Positions 48,647 to 56,937 of a stretch of 64,000 nt of DNA are shown here, one piece after another. Below the pieces are notes generated by a model. That model saw only the letters and a program-made list of their open reading frames with translations. It was not told the DNA's origin and made no database searches. The stretch comes from Actinoplanes philippinensis (GTDB lineage: Bacteria > Actinomycetota > Actinomycetes > Mycobacteriales > Micromonosporaceae), in assembly GCF_900113015.1 (NCBI RefSeq), contig NZ_FONV01000030.1, positions 1 to 64,000 of the forward strand, written 5' to 3'. How positions within the stretch are numbered: position 1 is the first letter of the stretch; each line of letters starts with the position of its first letter. The position numbers and the translations under genes are program-made.

Positions 48647-50758
48647 TCAGTCGCGGGGCTGCGGGGTCAGGCGGCGCCACAGCCAGGAAGGGAAGACGCT
48701 CAGGCCCGAGCCGAAGGCGCTCTGCAGGAACAGGTCGGTGCCGATGCCGACGCTGCCGGGGGCGTGCCGCACCACGTGGAGCATGTGCCGGGCGCCGCCT
48801 CGGCGGCCGGTCAGTTTGAGAGCCACGCCGAGGGCCAGTTCGGCGCGGAGCGTGTTGGGGTGGGTGTCGCCGAGGGCGGCCCGGAAGCCGTGGAACGCGC
48901 CCTCGAAGTGGTCGGCGGCGTCGGTGTTGCGGTGCCCGCGGGCGGCGGCGAACCCGAGCACCATCTCGGCGCGGAACCGGGCCGGGTGCTCCGGGCCGAA
49001 ACGGTCGCGCACGTCGTCGCGTACCCGGGAAAGGGTGTCGCCCGGACGCCCGAGGGCGGTGAGCGCCTCGCCCAGCGCAACCGTCAGCGCCAGGGTGACG
49101 CTGTGCCGCGGTCCGTGGGTGCCGGCCCAGTGGTCGCGGAGACGGCGCAGCTCACGCTCGGTGTCCTCCCAGACGGGCCGGTCCTCGCGGGGGTCGGTGA
49201 GCGGCGGGGTGAGCCGGGCGTCGACGAGCACCCGGATCGCGTCGGTCACAGCCGGATGGTCCTGCCGGTCGGGGCCGGCGTGGGCGGCGATCACCCGGGC
49301 GGCCCGGCGGCGGGCGTCCGGCTGGGCGCCGTCCTCGATCTCGGTACGGGCGAGCTCCAGCTGGGCCGACTGCACCAGGTCGAGCATCGAGTACCGGATC
49401 TCGTGCTCGTCGATGAATGCGGCGAGTCCGGTCCGGGCCTCGTCGTACCGGCCGCGGAGCCGTCGCGACCGCAGGAACCGCACCTCGACGTCGGGCGACG
49501 GTGGTCCGGTGCGCAGCAGGGTCCACAGGTGCTCGGCCCGGCCGGTGTCGCCGAGTTCGTCGAGAACCTCGGCGAGCAGGAGCCGGGCCCGGCCGCGCAG
49601 CTCCGGGTCGGTGGCGAGGGGCACGGCCCGGTCCGCGTGGTCGCGGGCCTCGTCGAGCGCGCCGGCCTCCCGCATCAGCTCGGCCGCCCCGACCAGCACG
49701 GCAGGGTCGTCGAAGTGGTGTTCGGCCAGCTCACGGTGGTGGGGAGCGGTGAGCACCGGCTCCCGCAGGGTGATCACCCGCCGGTGCAGCCGGTCCACGA
49801 TGGCCAATGGCAGGTCCGGCCGCCCGGCGAGCCGGTCGGCGTGCCGGTTGACCAGGAACGACTCGGCCGGGTCGGACCACGGGTGGTCGATCACGGCGTC
49901 GGCGAGGCGGCGGGCCAGCGCGGTCCAGTCGACCGGCGGCAGGTGCTGCCGGGCCGCGTCGCGGACCACCGAGTGCACCTGCAGAGCGCCGTCGACCGGG
50001 GTGGCCAGCAGTTCCCGGTGCAGCTCGTCGACGGCTTCGGCGACGGCCCGGCCGAGCAGCAGGCGCAGCACGCCGGGCGGGAGGGCGGCGGGCGAGCTGA
50101 GCGCGGAGAACCGCAGCACCCGGGAAGCCGGCTCGCCGAGGCCGTCGAACCGGTCCCGGAGCAGCACGGTCAGCGGTGACGGCACGTCGGCGAGCCGGTC
50201 GGCCAGGTCGGCGGGGCCGTGTTTGCGCAGCGCCAGGCCGGCCAGCCGGAGCGCCAGCGGGTGCCCGCCGAGGAGCGCGAGGAGGTCCGGGTCGTCGTCG
50301 CCGAGCAGCTCGGCCGCCTCGGCGCCGGCCATCGGCCCGAGTTCCAGGACCGGCGCCGGGATGCCGGGCACCCGGGTGGTGATCAGGACGGTACGCAGCC
50401 GGCGCCCGGCCGCCCGCACGATGAGGCGTTCGACCGACTCCTCGGTGAGCGCCGGGATGTCGTCGACGATCAGCACTGTCGGCTCCGGCTCCCGCGCGAC
50501 CCGCTCGGCGAAGTCCTGGACGACGTCGGTGACCAGTGGGTTGCCCATCCGGGCGCGGAGTGCGGCGGCGAGGGTGGCGGCCATCTCGTCGGGGTCGGCG
50601 CTGCTGCCGGCCAGGCTCACCGTCCAGGTCCCCGGTGGCGCGCAGGCGGCCGCGAGCGCGGATTTCCCGATGCCCGCCGGCCCGGTGAGCACGCACACCC
50701 CGCTCTCGGTGAGCGCGGTGCGCAGTTCCCGCAGTTCGTCCTGACGTCCGATGAACAC
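48647..50758 (-). CDS. STAND-type (NB-ARC-like) NTPase with TPR region
   Basis: A 703 aa signal-transduction ATPase. Walker A is GPAGIGKS (26-33), Walker B is TVLIVDDIPAL, and the sensor-type GGHPLALRLAG corresponds to the GLPL motif of NB-ARC/AP-ATPases. A winged-helix part follows (SRVLRFSALSSPAALPPGVLRLLLG). Residues about 360-690 are helical repeats of TPR type, rich in alternating Ala/Leu/Glu/Asp. There is no N-terminal effector or HTH domain; the protein starts directly at the ATPase (MFIGRQDELRELRTAL). STAND proteins sense ligands by oligomerising. Some defend against phage, others regulate transcription. Its place near two R-M loci hints at defence but is not evidence. Confidence 0.85.
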   Translation of the reverse strand: MFIGRQDELRELRTALTESGVCVLTGPAGIGKSALAAACAPPGTWTVSLAGSSADPDEMAATLAAALRARMGNPLVTDVVQDFAERVAREPEPTVLIVDDIPALTEESVERLIVRAAGRRLRTVLITTRVPGIPAPVLELGPMAGAEAAELLGDDDPDLLALLGGHPLALRLAGLALRKHGPADLADRLADVPSPLTVLLRDRFDGLGEPASRVLRFSALSSPAALPPGVLRLLLGRAVAEAVDELHRELLATPVDGALQVHSVVRDAARQHLPPVDWTALARRLADAVIDHPWSDPAESFLVNRHADRLAGRPDLPLAIVDRLHRRVITLREPVLTAPHHRELAEHHFDDPAVLVGAAELMREAGALDEARDHADRAVPLATDPELRGRARLLLAEVLDELGDTGRAEHLWTLLRTGPPSPDVEVRFLRSRRLRGRYDEARTGLAAFIDEHEIRYSMLDLVQSAQLELARTEIEDGAQPDARRRAARVIAAHAGPDRQDHPAVTDAIRVLVDARLTPPLTDPREDRPVWEDTERELRRLRDHWAGTHGPRHSVTLALTVALGEALTALGRPGDTLSRVRDDVRDRFGPEHPARFRAEMVLGFAAARGHRNTDAADHFEGAFHGFRAALGDTHPNTLRAELALGVALKLTGRRGGARHMLHVVRHAPGSVGIGTDLFLQSAFGSGLSVFPSWLWRRLTPQPRD

Positions 50759-50976
50759 GCGCAGGAAGATACCGACAGCCGGCCGGGTTCGCTCGGCTGG
50801 CTCTCCGGGCCGTTACCAACATGATCCGTAACCACCGGCCGGCCTGACCGACCTACTCTGACCTGCATGATCGTTAGCCGGATGACATGGTCGTCGAGGC
50901 GGAGTTCTGCGCCGGCACCTACCCCGGCGGCACCTGATTCCTCACGAGCGCCACCGGAGGCGGTTGCTCAACCGGC
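50759..50976. other. Intergenic region upstream of the STAND gene
   Basis: About 220 bases between the STAND start and the 3' end of the ECF S-subunit gene. It contains a short inverted repeat, GTTAC and GTAAC around CAACATGATCC, near 50812-50832, a possible operator for the STAND gene. A plus-strand frame at 50867-51145 has no ribosome site and overlaps the S-subunit gene in antisense; I consider it noncoding. Confidence 0.4.
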
Positions 50977-51528
50977 TCATCGGGCGGCTGACACCGGCGC
51001 CACACCCCGGCCGACCCCGGCGGCGATCAGCCGTCGCGCGACGACGAGTCCGATCTGGATGAACGCCGTCGTGCTGCCGAACAGCAGGACGAAGAAGCTC
51101 ACCCGGGCGGCTGTCGTCATGTCGCCGATGTTGAAGTACGCGTAGGCGCTGATCGCGTAGTAGACCTGGAACAGCGCGCCGGTCACGAAGAACAGCCAGG
51201 GCCGCCAGATCCGGTAGAGGGTGACCAGGAAGCCCAGCTCCAGGGCGGCGCCGACCATCAGGTCGGTGAGGATCGCGCTCGGCCCGGCCGGGGTGGCCAC
51301 GTTGATGATCCCGGCGAGGAACATGGTGAGCACCGCCGCGCCGGGGCGCCGCAGCACGGCGAGGGCGACGACCGGGCCGAGGAACCAGACGCCGGCCATC
51401 GCGGCGTACGCCAGTGGGACGGTCGCGGCGATCGCGAACGACACGAAGAACGCGGGTATCAGCAGGACACCGGTGGCCGCGCCGATCGCCGCGCACGCCA
51501 TCAGGTAGCGGGTAGTCAAGGACTTCAT
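50977..51528 (-). CDS. ECF transporter S-component (YkoE-like)
   Basis: A 183 aa membrane protein with five to six hydrophobic segments, matching the YkoE-type substrate-binding subunit of energy-coupling factor transporters. Distinctive blocks are MAGVWFLGPVVALAVLRRPGAAVLTMFLAGIINVATP and AALELGFLVTLYRIWRPW. In Bacillus the equivalent ykoEDC genes import hydroxymethylpyrimidine, a thiamine precursor; substrate here is not proven. Its ATG overlaps the T-component stop (ATGA). It is the last gene of the A-T-S operon. Confidence 0.88.
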   Translation of the reverse strand: MKSLTTRYLMACAAIGAATGVLLIPAFFVSFAIAATVPLAYAAMAGVWFLGPVVALAVLRRPGAAVLTMFLAGIINVATPAGPSAILTDLMVGAALELGFLVTLYRIWRPWLFFVTGALFQVYYAISAYAYFNIGDMTTAARVSFFVLLFGSTTAFIQIGLVVARRLIAAGVGRGVAPVSAAR

Positions 51529-52292
51529 CCGAGGGCTCCAGACAACAGGTGGGGAACGAGACAGACAGCGACAAGCCAGACCGCCAGGACGGCGTCACGG
51601 AGGCGCAGCGGGACGTGCCGGCGCTCGGTACGGGTGGCGAAGGCCCCGAACCCGCGCGCCTCCATCGCCAGCGAGACCCGGTCACCGTGCCGCATCGCCC
51701 CGGCCAGCAGCGGTACGGCGTACCCGTTGTACCGGCGCAGCGTGGCGACCGGCCCGCGCCCGCCGTCCACGCCACGCACTCGGTGCGCCAGCCGGATGAT
51801 CTCCAGGTCGCGCCGGAACCTCGGCACGAACCGCATCGCCGCGAACCCCGCGTACCCGATCCGGTAGGGCATCCGCAGGTGCGCGATCATCGAGCGGACC
51901 AGGTCGGTCCCGTCGGTGGTGAGGCCGGCGATCAGGGCGAGCAGCATCACGGCGGCCACCCGCAGCCCGGTGGCGAGCCCGGTCTCCAGCGCGCCGGACC
52001 AGAGGGTGAACGGCCCGGCGGTCAGCAACGCGGTGGTGTGATCGACCAGGTCCGGGTCGGTCCACACGCCGAACGACACGGTCAGCAGGGCCACCAGCAG
52101 CGGCGGCCCGGCGATCGCCGCGATCAGGGTCCGCCCGCGCAGCCCGCCGCCGATCAGCAGCATGGCGAGCGCGATCACCGCGAGGACGGCGGGTGTCCAC
52201 AGGTCCCGCGACAGCGCCGTGACGATCATCGCGGGCACCGGGGCGAGCACCTTGACCACCGGGTTGTACGAGCGCAGCGACCACACGCTCAT
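51525..52292 (-). CDS. ECF transporter T-component (transmembrane energizing subunit)
   Basis: A 255 aa CbiQ/YkoC-type membrane protein that couples the ATPases to the S-subunit. About five membrane segments lie in the first half and C-terminus. The two coupling helices are recognisable as FVPRFRRDLEIIRLAHRVRG and GDRVSLAMEARGFGAF, the latter with the conserved AxxxRG motif. It overlaps both neighbours by four bases, forming one translational unit with the ATPase and S-component. Confidence 0.9.
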   Translation of the reverse strand: MSVWSLRSYNPVVKVLAPVPAMIVTALSRDLWTPAVLAVIALAMLLIGGGLRGRTLIAAIAGPPLLVALLTVSFGVWTDPDLVDHTTALLTAGPFTLWSGALETGLATGLRVAAVMLLALIAGLTTDGTDLVRSMIAHLRMPYRIGYAGFAAMRFVPRFRRDLEIIRLAHRVRGVDGGRGPVATLRRYNGYAVPLLAGAMRHGDRVSLAMEARGFGAFATRTERRHVPLRLRDAVLAVWLVAVCLVPHLLSGALG

Positions 52293-53980
52293 CGGGTCGG
52301 CTCCAGGGCGGGCAGGTCGGCCAGGCGGGTCACGCCGTGCCAGCCGGGATGGCGGGTGAGGGCGCGGGCGGCCTGTGCGAGCGGTGGTGGCTGTAGCCCG
52401 GCGGCGGCCAGCACCGCACTGTCGGCGTAGACGCCGGACGGGACGCCGTCGGCGATCACCCGGCCGCCGGCGAGCACGAGCAGCCGGGTGGCGTACTCGG
52501 CGACCAGGTGCATGTCGTGGCTGACCACGACGACGGTGGTGCCGTCCGCGTGCAGCCCGTCGAGCAGGTCGAGCAGCTCGGCGGCGCGCTCCCGGTCCTG
52601 CCCGAACGTCGGCTCGTCCAGGACCAGCACCGTCGGCCTGGTCACCAGCGCGGCGCCGACCGAGAGCCGGCGTTTCTGACCGCCGGACAGCAGGAACGGG
52701 TGCACCTCGCGCACCTCTGCCAGCCCCAGCCGGTCCAGCAGTGCGCCGACGCGGGCGTCGATCTCGGCTTGCGGTCTCCTCAAGACCCGGAGGCCGTACG
52801 CCAGCTCGTCCTCGACCCGGTTGGTGAGGAACTGGTGCTCCGGGTTCTGGAAGACGAACCCGGCCCGCCCGGTCACCTCGACCGTCCCGCGGCGGGCGCC
52901 TACCACTCCGGCGATCGCCTGGGCCAGCGTGGTCTTGCCGGCCCCGTTGGCACCGGCCACCGCGACGAACTCGCCGGCCGCGACGGTCAGGGACACGCTG
53001 TGCAGGACGGTCGTGCGTCCGCGGTGGACGGTCAGGTCGCGTACCACGATGGCGGTCTCGGCGGCGACGTCGGCGGCCGCCCGGGCCCGGGGAGCCGGCA
53101 GCGCGGGCGTCGTGTCGAGGGCGGCGGCCAGCTCGCCCGGTGTCAGCGGCAGCGGGTCCAGGGTGATCCCGGCCGCCCGCAGCCGCAGCGCCGCGAGCGT
53201 GGCCACCGGCAGCCACACGCCGAGCGCGAGCAGTTCGTCGACGTGCCCGGTGAGGATCGCGCGGGCCGGACCGTCGAAGGCGATGTGCCCGTCGGCGTCG
53301 AGCACCAGCACCCGGTCGACGAAGCCGATCGCCGCGTCCAGGTTGTGCTCGACCAGGAGCACGGCCCGGTCCCGGCCGGCGGCGATCTCCCGCAGGATCC
53401 GGTAGACCTCCTCGACCCCGGCCGGGTCGAGGTTGGCGGTCGGCTCGTCGAGGACCAGCACGGGGGTACGCAAGGCGAGCGCGCACGCGATGGCGAGCCG
53501 CTGACGGCCACCGCCGGACAGGTGCTCCGGGTCGTCGTCGCGGCGCTCCCAGAGCCCGACACGGCGCAGCGCCTCCTCAGCCCGCGCCAGCACCTCCGGG
53601 GCCGGGACCAGCAGATTCTCCGGCCCGAAGCAGACCTCGTCGAGCACCGTGGCGGTGACGATCTGCGCGTCCGGGTCCTGGAAGACCATCGCGACGTCGC
53701 GGGCCAGCGCGGGAACCGTGGTGGTCGTCGTCCCGACGCCGGCGACGGTCACCGTGCCGTCCATCCGGGCGCCGACGACGTGCGGGATCAGCCCGTTGGC
53801 GGTGAGGGTCAGAGTGGACTTGCCGCACCCGGACGGCCCGAGCAGCAGCACCACCTCGCCGGCCCGCACCTCGGCTGTCACGTCCCGCGGGCGGGGTGTG
53901 CCGTGACTCACGGCTCCGGTCTCGTCATACATCTCGTGCCGCACGGACACCCCGCTGAGCCGCAACAACACGTCGGACAT
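52289..53980 (-). CDS. ECF transporter fused A1-A2 ATP-binding protein
   Basis: Two ABC ATPase domains in one 563 aa chain (YkoD-like). Domain 1: Walker A GPSGCGKST, Q-loop VFQDPDAQIVT, signature LSGGGRQRLAIA, Walker B LVLDEPTANLD, H-loop LVEHNLD. Domain 2: GANGAGKTT, VFQNPEHQFLT, LSGGQKRRLSVG, LVLDEPTFGQD, VVSHDMH. Both appear catalytically complete. The start at 53980 (MSDVLLRLSGVSV) is preferred to one six codons earlier because the 53986-54004 region looks like a regulator-binding box and promoter. It is first gene of the operon, divergent from a flavin reductase gene. Confidence 0.93.
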   Translation of the reverse strand: MSDVLLRLSGVSVRHEMYDETGAVSHGTPRPRDVTAEVRAGEVVLLLGPSGCGKSTLTLTANGLIPHVVGARMDGTVTVAGVGTTTTTVPALARDVAMVFQDPDAQIVTATVLDEVCFGPENLLVPAPEVLARAEEALRRVGLWERRDDDPEHLSGGGRQRLAIACALALRTPVLVLDEPTANLDPAGVEEVYRILREIAAGRDRAVLLVEHNLDAAIGFVDRVLVLDADGHIAFDGPARAILTGHVDELLALGVWLPVATLAALRLRAAGITLDPLPLTPGELAAALDTTPALPAPRARAAADVAAETAIVVRDLTVHRGRTTVLHSVSLTVAAGEFVAVAGANGAGKTTLAQAIAGVVGARRGTVEVTGRAGFVFQNPEHQFLTNRVEDELAYGLRVLRRPQAEIDARVGALLDRLGLAEVREVHPFLLSGGQKRRLSVGAALVTRPTVLVLDEPTFGQDRERAAELLDLLDGLHADGTTVVVVSHDMHLVAEYATRLLVLAGGRVIADGVPSGVYADSAVLAAAGLQPPPLAQAARALTRHPGWHGVTRLADLPALEPTR

Positions 53981-53985
53981 GCAGA

Positions 53986-54004
53986 TAAGGATAGGCATAC
54001 CTTA
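53986..54004. promoter_or_regulatory. DtxR/IdeR-like iron box in front of the ECF operon
   Basis: TAAGGATAGGCATACCTTA agrees with the 19-base DtxR/IdeR consensus TTAGGTTAGGCTAACCTAA at 14 positions. It has complementary TAAGG/CCTTA arms and is AT-rich in a GC-rich genome. It ends five bases before the preferred ATG. Confidence 0.5.
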
Positions 54005-54037
54005 ATTACTCGGGTACGCCCTCCGGCACGACGGGGT

Positions 54038-54068
54038 TTGACCTCAATTCAGGTTGAGGTTCTACCGT
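54038..54068 (+). promoter_or_regulatory. MerR/SoxR-type promoter of the flavin reductase gene
   Basis: TTGACC (54038-54043) and TACCGT (54063-54068) are separated by 19 bases, the overlong spacer typical of MerR-family targets. A palindrome ACCTCAA...TTGAGGT (54041-54060) lies in it, close to the SoxR box CCTCAA-N6-TTGAGG. Confidence 0.7.
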
Positions 54069-54102
54069 CGTCCCGTACGGCTCGGCAGGGACGAGGTAAC
54101 CA

Positions 54103-54603
54103 GTGTTGAGCAGGATCGATACCGAACTCGGCGACCGGCTGAAGGATGCTTTCCGCCGGTTCCCGACCGGGGTCGCGGTGATCGCCGCGGGCGGGCCACG
54201 AGGCCCGGCCGGGCTCACCGCGTCCAGCGTGGCGTCGGTCTCGGTGGATCCACCGGCGCTGTCGTTCTCGGTGATGGGGTCCCGCTCGGCGCGGGCGATC
54301 CTGGCCGCCCCGAGTCTCACCGTCAATCTGCTCGGGCCCCCGCACCTCGCGCTGGCCCGTGACTTCGCCCGGTCGGACGGGCCGCGCTTCACTCCCGATC
54401 AGGGCTGGGACGTGCTGCCGACCGGGGAGCCGTTCCTGCCCGGCGCCCAGGCGAGCCTGCGGGCCGTGCCGCTGCACCGGCTCCCGGTCGGCGACTCGAC
54501 GGTGGTCGTCGCAGAGGTGGTCGACGTGCTGCTCGGCCCAGCCCGCGGACGGCTCGTGCACCACGACCGCGAGTTCCACCCCCACCACGGAGACGAGTCC
54601 TGA
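54103..54603 (+). CDS. Flavin reductase-family protein
   Basis: A 166 aa FMN-binding split-barrel protein that reduces flavin with NAD(P)H, usually supplying FMNH2/FADH2 to a monooxygenase. The family pattern is clear: LKDAFRRFPTGVAVIAAGGPRGPAGLTASSVASVSVDPPALSFSVMGSRSARAILAAPSLTVNLLG. The GTG start has GAGG eight bases upstream. No monooxygenase adjoins it. The MerR/SoxR-like promoter suggests induction by redox-cycling compounds or superoxide. It is divergent from the ECF operon. Confidence 0.92.
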   Translation: MLSRIDTELGDRLKDAFRRFPTGVAVIAAGGPRGPAGLTASSVASVSVDPPALSFSVMGSRSARAILAAPSLTVNLLGPPHLALARDFARSDGPRFTPDQGWDVLPTGEPFLPGAQASLRAVPLHRLPVGDSTVVVAEVVDVLLGPARGRLVHHDREFHPHHGDES

Positions 54604-54660
54604 TTCCGGGATGGCTCCGGTGGCCGGACCCGGAGCCATCCCGGACACCGCTCGCCGGCC

Positions 54661-55272
54661 CTACTGGCCCTCGGGGAAGTCCTTGACGTCCTCGTATCCG
54701 GCCGGGGCGGGCGGCTCGACCGGCGCGTAGATCACCCGGATCACCCCGGTCGGAAACGCCTCGGTCGACAGCATCTTCAGGTGCTGGACCGGGGCGCCGT
54801 CGACGAACAGCTTCTCGCCCTTGCCGGCCGCGACCGGATGGATGAGCAGCCGCAGCTCGTCGATCAGCCCGGCGGCCAGCAGCTGGTGCACCACGTCGAG
54901 CGAGCCGGGGATCAGGATGCCCTTGATGCTCTCGTCGGCCTTCAGCGCACGGACCGCGTCGGTCAGCTCACCGTCGATGACTTCCGAGTTGCGCCAGGTG
55001 AACGTGAGGTCCTGACGCGACGCGACCACCTTGCGGATGTCGCCGAGCTGCTTGGCGAACGGCGCGTCCTCACCACCACCGGCCTCCCGCTCGGGCCAGG
55101 CGCCGGCGAAGCTGTCGTACGTCTTGCGGCCGATGAGCAGCACATCGGAGGTCGCGTAGTCCTCGGTGACGGCCCGGCCCATGTTCTCGTCGAAGTACGG
55201 GAAGTGCCAGGACGGGTCGATCTCGGCGACGCCGTCGGCCGAGATGAACAGCGTGGAGATGACATTCGCCAT
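54661..55272 (-). CDS. Dihydrofolate reductase-family (RibD C-terminal-like) protein
   Basis: A 203 aa cytoplasmic NADPH-dependent reductase fold. Landmarks: STLFISADGVAEIDPSWHFPYFD at the start, DVLLIGRKTYDSFAGAWPERE, VVASRQDLTFTWRNSEVIDGELTDAVRALK, and GILIPGSLDVVHQLLAAGLIDELRLLIHPVAAGKGEKLF. These match RibD_C/YyaP-like proteins common in actinobacteria, many without known substrate. The ATG at 55272 with AAGGGG eight bases upstream is preferred to a longer frame with 21 extra residues. It is convergent with the flavin reductase gene. Confidence 0.92.
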   Translation of the reverse strand: MANVISTLFISADGVAEIDPSWHFPYFDENMGRAVTEDYATSDVLLIGRKTYDSFAGAWPEREAGGGEDAPFAKQLGDIRKVVASRQDLTFTWRNSEVIDGELTDAVRALKADESIKGILIPGSLDVVHQLLAAGLIDELRLLIHPVAAGKGEKLFVDGAPVQHLKMLSTEAFPTGVIRVIYAPVEPPAPAGYEDVKDFPEGQ

Positions 55273-55351
55273 GGTGGCGGCCCCTTCGTGTCGGTGGTCT
55301 CGGTCAAGTAGACCGGGCCACCGACACGAACTCATCGGTCCCGCGAAAAAA

Positions 55352-56758
55352 TCAGGGAAGAGCGTTCAGGAACGGCTCGTGGTTGTTCCGGAACTCCCAG
55401 CTGTAGAACCGGTCCCAGTTGATCGACCAGGTCATCAGGCCCCGGAAGTCCGGGTTGAGCCCGCTGCGCGGCGTGTATCCGCCGCAGTTCGAGCCCTTGA
55501 CCAGGCAGGTCACCGCCTGCTGCACACCGGCCGGGGCGACGTAGCCGTTGCCGGCGCTGACCGAGCTCGGCGCGCCGAACGCGATCTGGTCCTCCCGCAA
55601 CCCCGGGAACACGTTGGCGGTGTTGCCCGCGACCGGGAAGCCGGCGAGCAGCATGTCGGTCATCGCGATGTGGAAGTCGGCACCGCCCATCGAGTGGTAC
55701 TGGTTGTCCAGGCCCATGATCGAGCCGGAGTTGTAGTCCTGCACGTGCAGCACGGTGATGTCGTTGCGCAGCGCGTGGATGACCGGCAGGTACGACCCGG
55801 CGCGCGGGTCCTGGCCGCCCCACGGGCCCGAGCCGTAGTACTGATAGCCGAGCTGGACGAAGAACGTCTCCGGGGCCATGGTCAGCACGAATCCGGCGCC
55901 GTAACGGGTCTTCAGCGACTTCAGCGCGCTGATCAGGTTGACGATGACCGGGGTGGTCGGGTTCTTGAAGTCGGTGTCGCCGGTGTTCAGCGAGAGCGAG
56001 TGGCCCTCGAAGTCGACGTCGACGCCGTCCAGTCCGTACTTGTCGATGATCGCGCTGACCGAGCTGACGAACTTGTCCCGGGCCGCGGTCGTGGTGAGCT
56101 GCACCTGACCGTTCTGCCCGCCGATGGAGAGCAGCACCTTCTTGCCGGCCTGGCGCTTCGCCCTGATCGCGGCGATGAACTCGGCCTCGCTCTCCACGCC
56201 GGGGCACTCGGTCGCCGGGCAGAGCGTGAACCGGATGTCGCCCGAGGTGACGCTCGTCGGCTCGCCGAAGGAGAGGTTGATGATGTCCCAGTCGGCGGGC
56301 ACGTCGGCCATCCGCAGGTAGCCGGCGCCGTTGGCGAAGCTGGCGTGCAGGTAGCCGATGAGCGCGTGCTTCGGCAGGCCACCGACCGGGATCGGGGTGC
56401 TCGGCGACGTGGACGGGCTCGGTGACGTGGAGGGCGACGTCGACGGGGACGGGCTGGTCGACGGCGACTTCGAGGGGGACGGGCTCGACGGCGACGGGTT
56501 CGTCGTACCCCCGCAGGCGCCGTTGTTGATCCAGACGTCCCACTGGCCGCTCTTGAGGACCGGGTCCTCACCCTGCGTCCACCACTTGGCCGTGTAGTTG
56601 TTGCCGCCCTTGGAGGCGACGTTGTCCTTGACGTAGACGGAGGACGCGCTCCAGGCGGGGGCGCAGGCCACGGCCGCGTTGGCGGTGGAGGCCACATAGA
56701 CGAGGGAGCAGGCGGCGGCCACGGTTGCCGCCGACGCGAGGAGTACCGATCGACGCAT
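55352..56758 (-). CDS. GH18 chitinase 1 with N-terminal CBM5/12
   Basis: Secreted chitinase of 468 aa. The signal peptide ends near TANA (residue 28). Residues 30-84 are a CBM5/12-type chitin-binding module (ACAPAWSASSVYVKDNVASKGGNNYTAKWWTQ). A Ser/Pro/Thr linker (87-125) leads to the GH18 barrel (128-468). The catalytic DxxDxDxE motif is DGVDVDFE with Glu251 as acid. The SIGG strand (SIGGQNG) and the closing MTWSINWD are also present. A GTTAACAGTCCTAA element lies just upstream and is shared with chitinase 2. Confidence 0.95.
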   Translation of the reverse strand: MRRSVLLASAATVAAACSLVYVASTANAAVACAPAWSASSVYVKDNVASKGGNNYTAKWWTQGEDPVLKSGQWDVWINNGACGGTTNPSPSSPSPSKSPSTSPSPSTSPSTSPSPSTSPSTPIPVGGLPKHALIGYLHASFANGAGYLRMADVPADWDIINLSFGEPTSVTSGDIRFTLCPATECPGVESEAEFIAAIRAKRQAGKKVLLSIGGQNGQVQLTTTAARDKFVSSVSAIIDKYGLDGVDVDFEGHSLSLNTGDTDFKNPTTPVIVNLISALKSLKTRYGAGFVLTMAPETFFVQLGYQYYGSGPWGGQDPRAGSYLPVIHALRNDITVLHVQDYNSGSIMGLDNQYHSMGGADFHIAMTDMLLAGFPVAGNTANVFPGLREDQIAFGAPSSVSAGNGYVAPAGVQQAVTCLVKGSNCGGYTPRSGLNPDFRGLMTWSINWDRFYSWEFRNNHEPFLNALP

Positions 56759-56767
56759 GGCTAATTA

Positions 56768-56784
56768 TTAGGACTGTTAACTGT
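56768..56784. promoter_or_regulatory. CAZyme promoter element, copy 1
   Basis: On the minus strand GTTAACAGTCCTAA (56768-56781), inside the near-palindrome ACAGTTAACAGT (56773-56784, one base from perfect). It ends about ten bases before the chitinase 1 ATG, so it probably overlaps the promoter -10 region or leader. Confidence 0.6.
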
Positions 56785-56937
56785 ATAAGTAAATAGCGCC
56801 GATCGAACCCGGTAGGTGTTCGAGCCGTACTGGAACTAAGGTGGCACCGGTCACGTCGGCCCCGAAGACGCTTGCCTCGGTGTTGCCTGGCCGTGGAATC
56901 ATGCGTGTTCGATGTCGGAGCGGGGCTAGGAGACCGG

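Noticed and set aside
48738..50744. 668-codon plus-strand frame opposite the STAND NTPase
   Set aside because: Ser/Arg-rich antisense frame without domains; Walker motifs are on the minus strand.
50867..51145. Plus-strand 92-codon frame in the STAND/ECF gap
   Set aside because: No ribosome site, Ala/Pro/Arg/Ser composition, and about half overlaps the ECF S-subunit gene in antisense.
53999..54102. TPP riboswitch upstream of the ECF or flavin reductase genes
   Set aside because: The region is too short for the structure and lacks the conserved CUGAGA and ACCUGA-type blocks; palindromic protein sites explain it better.
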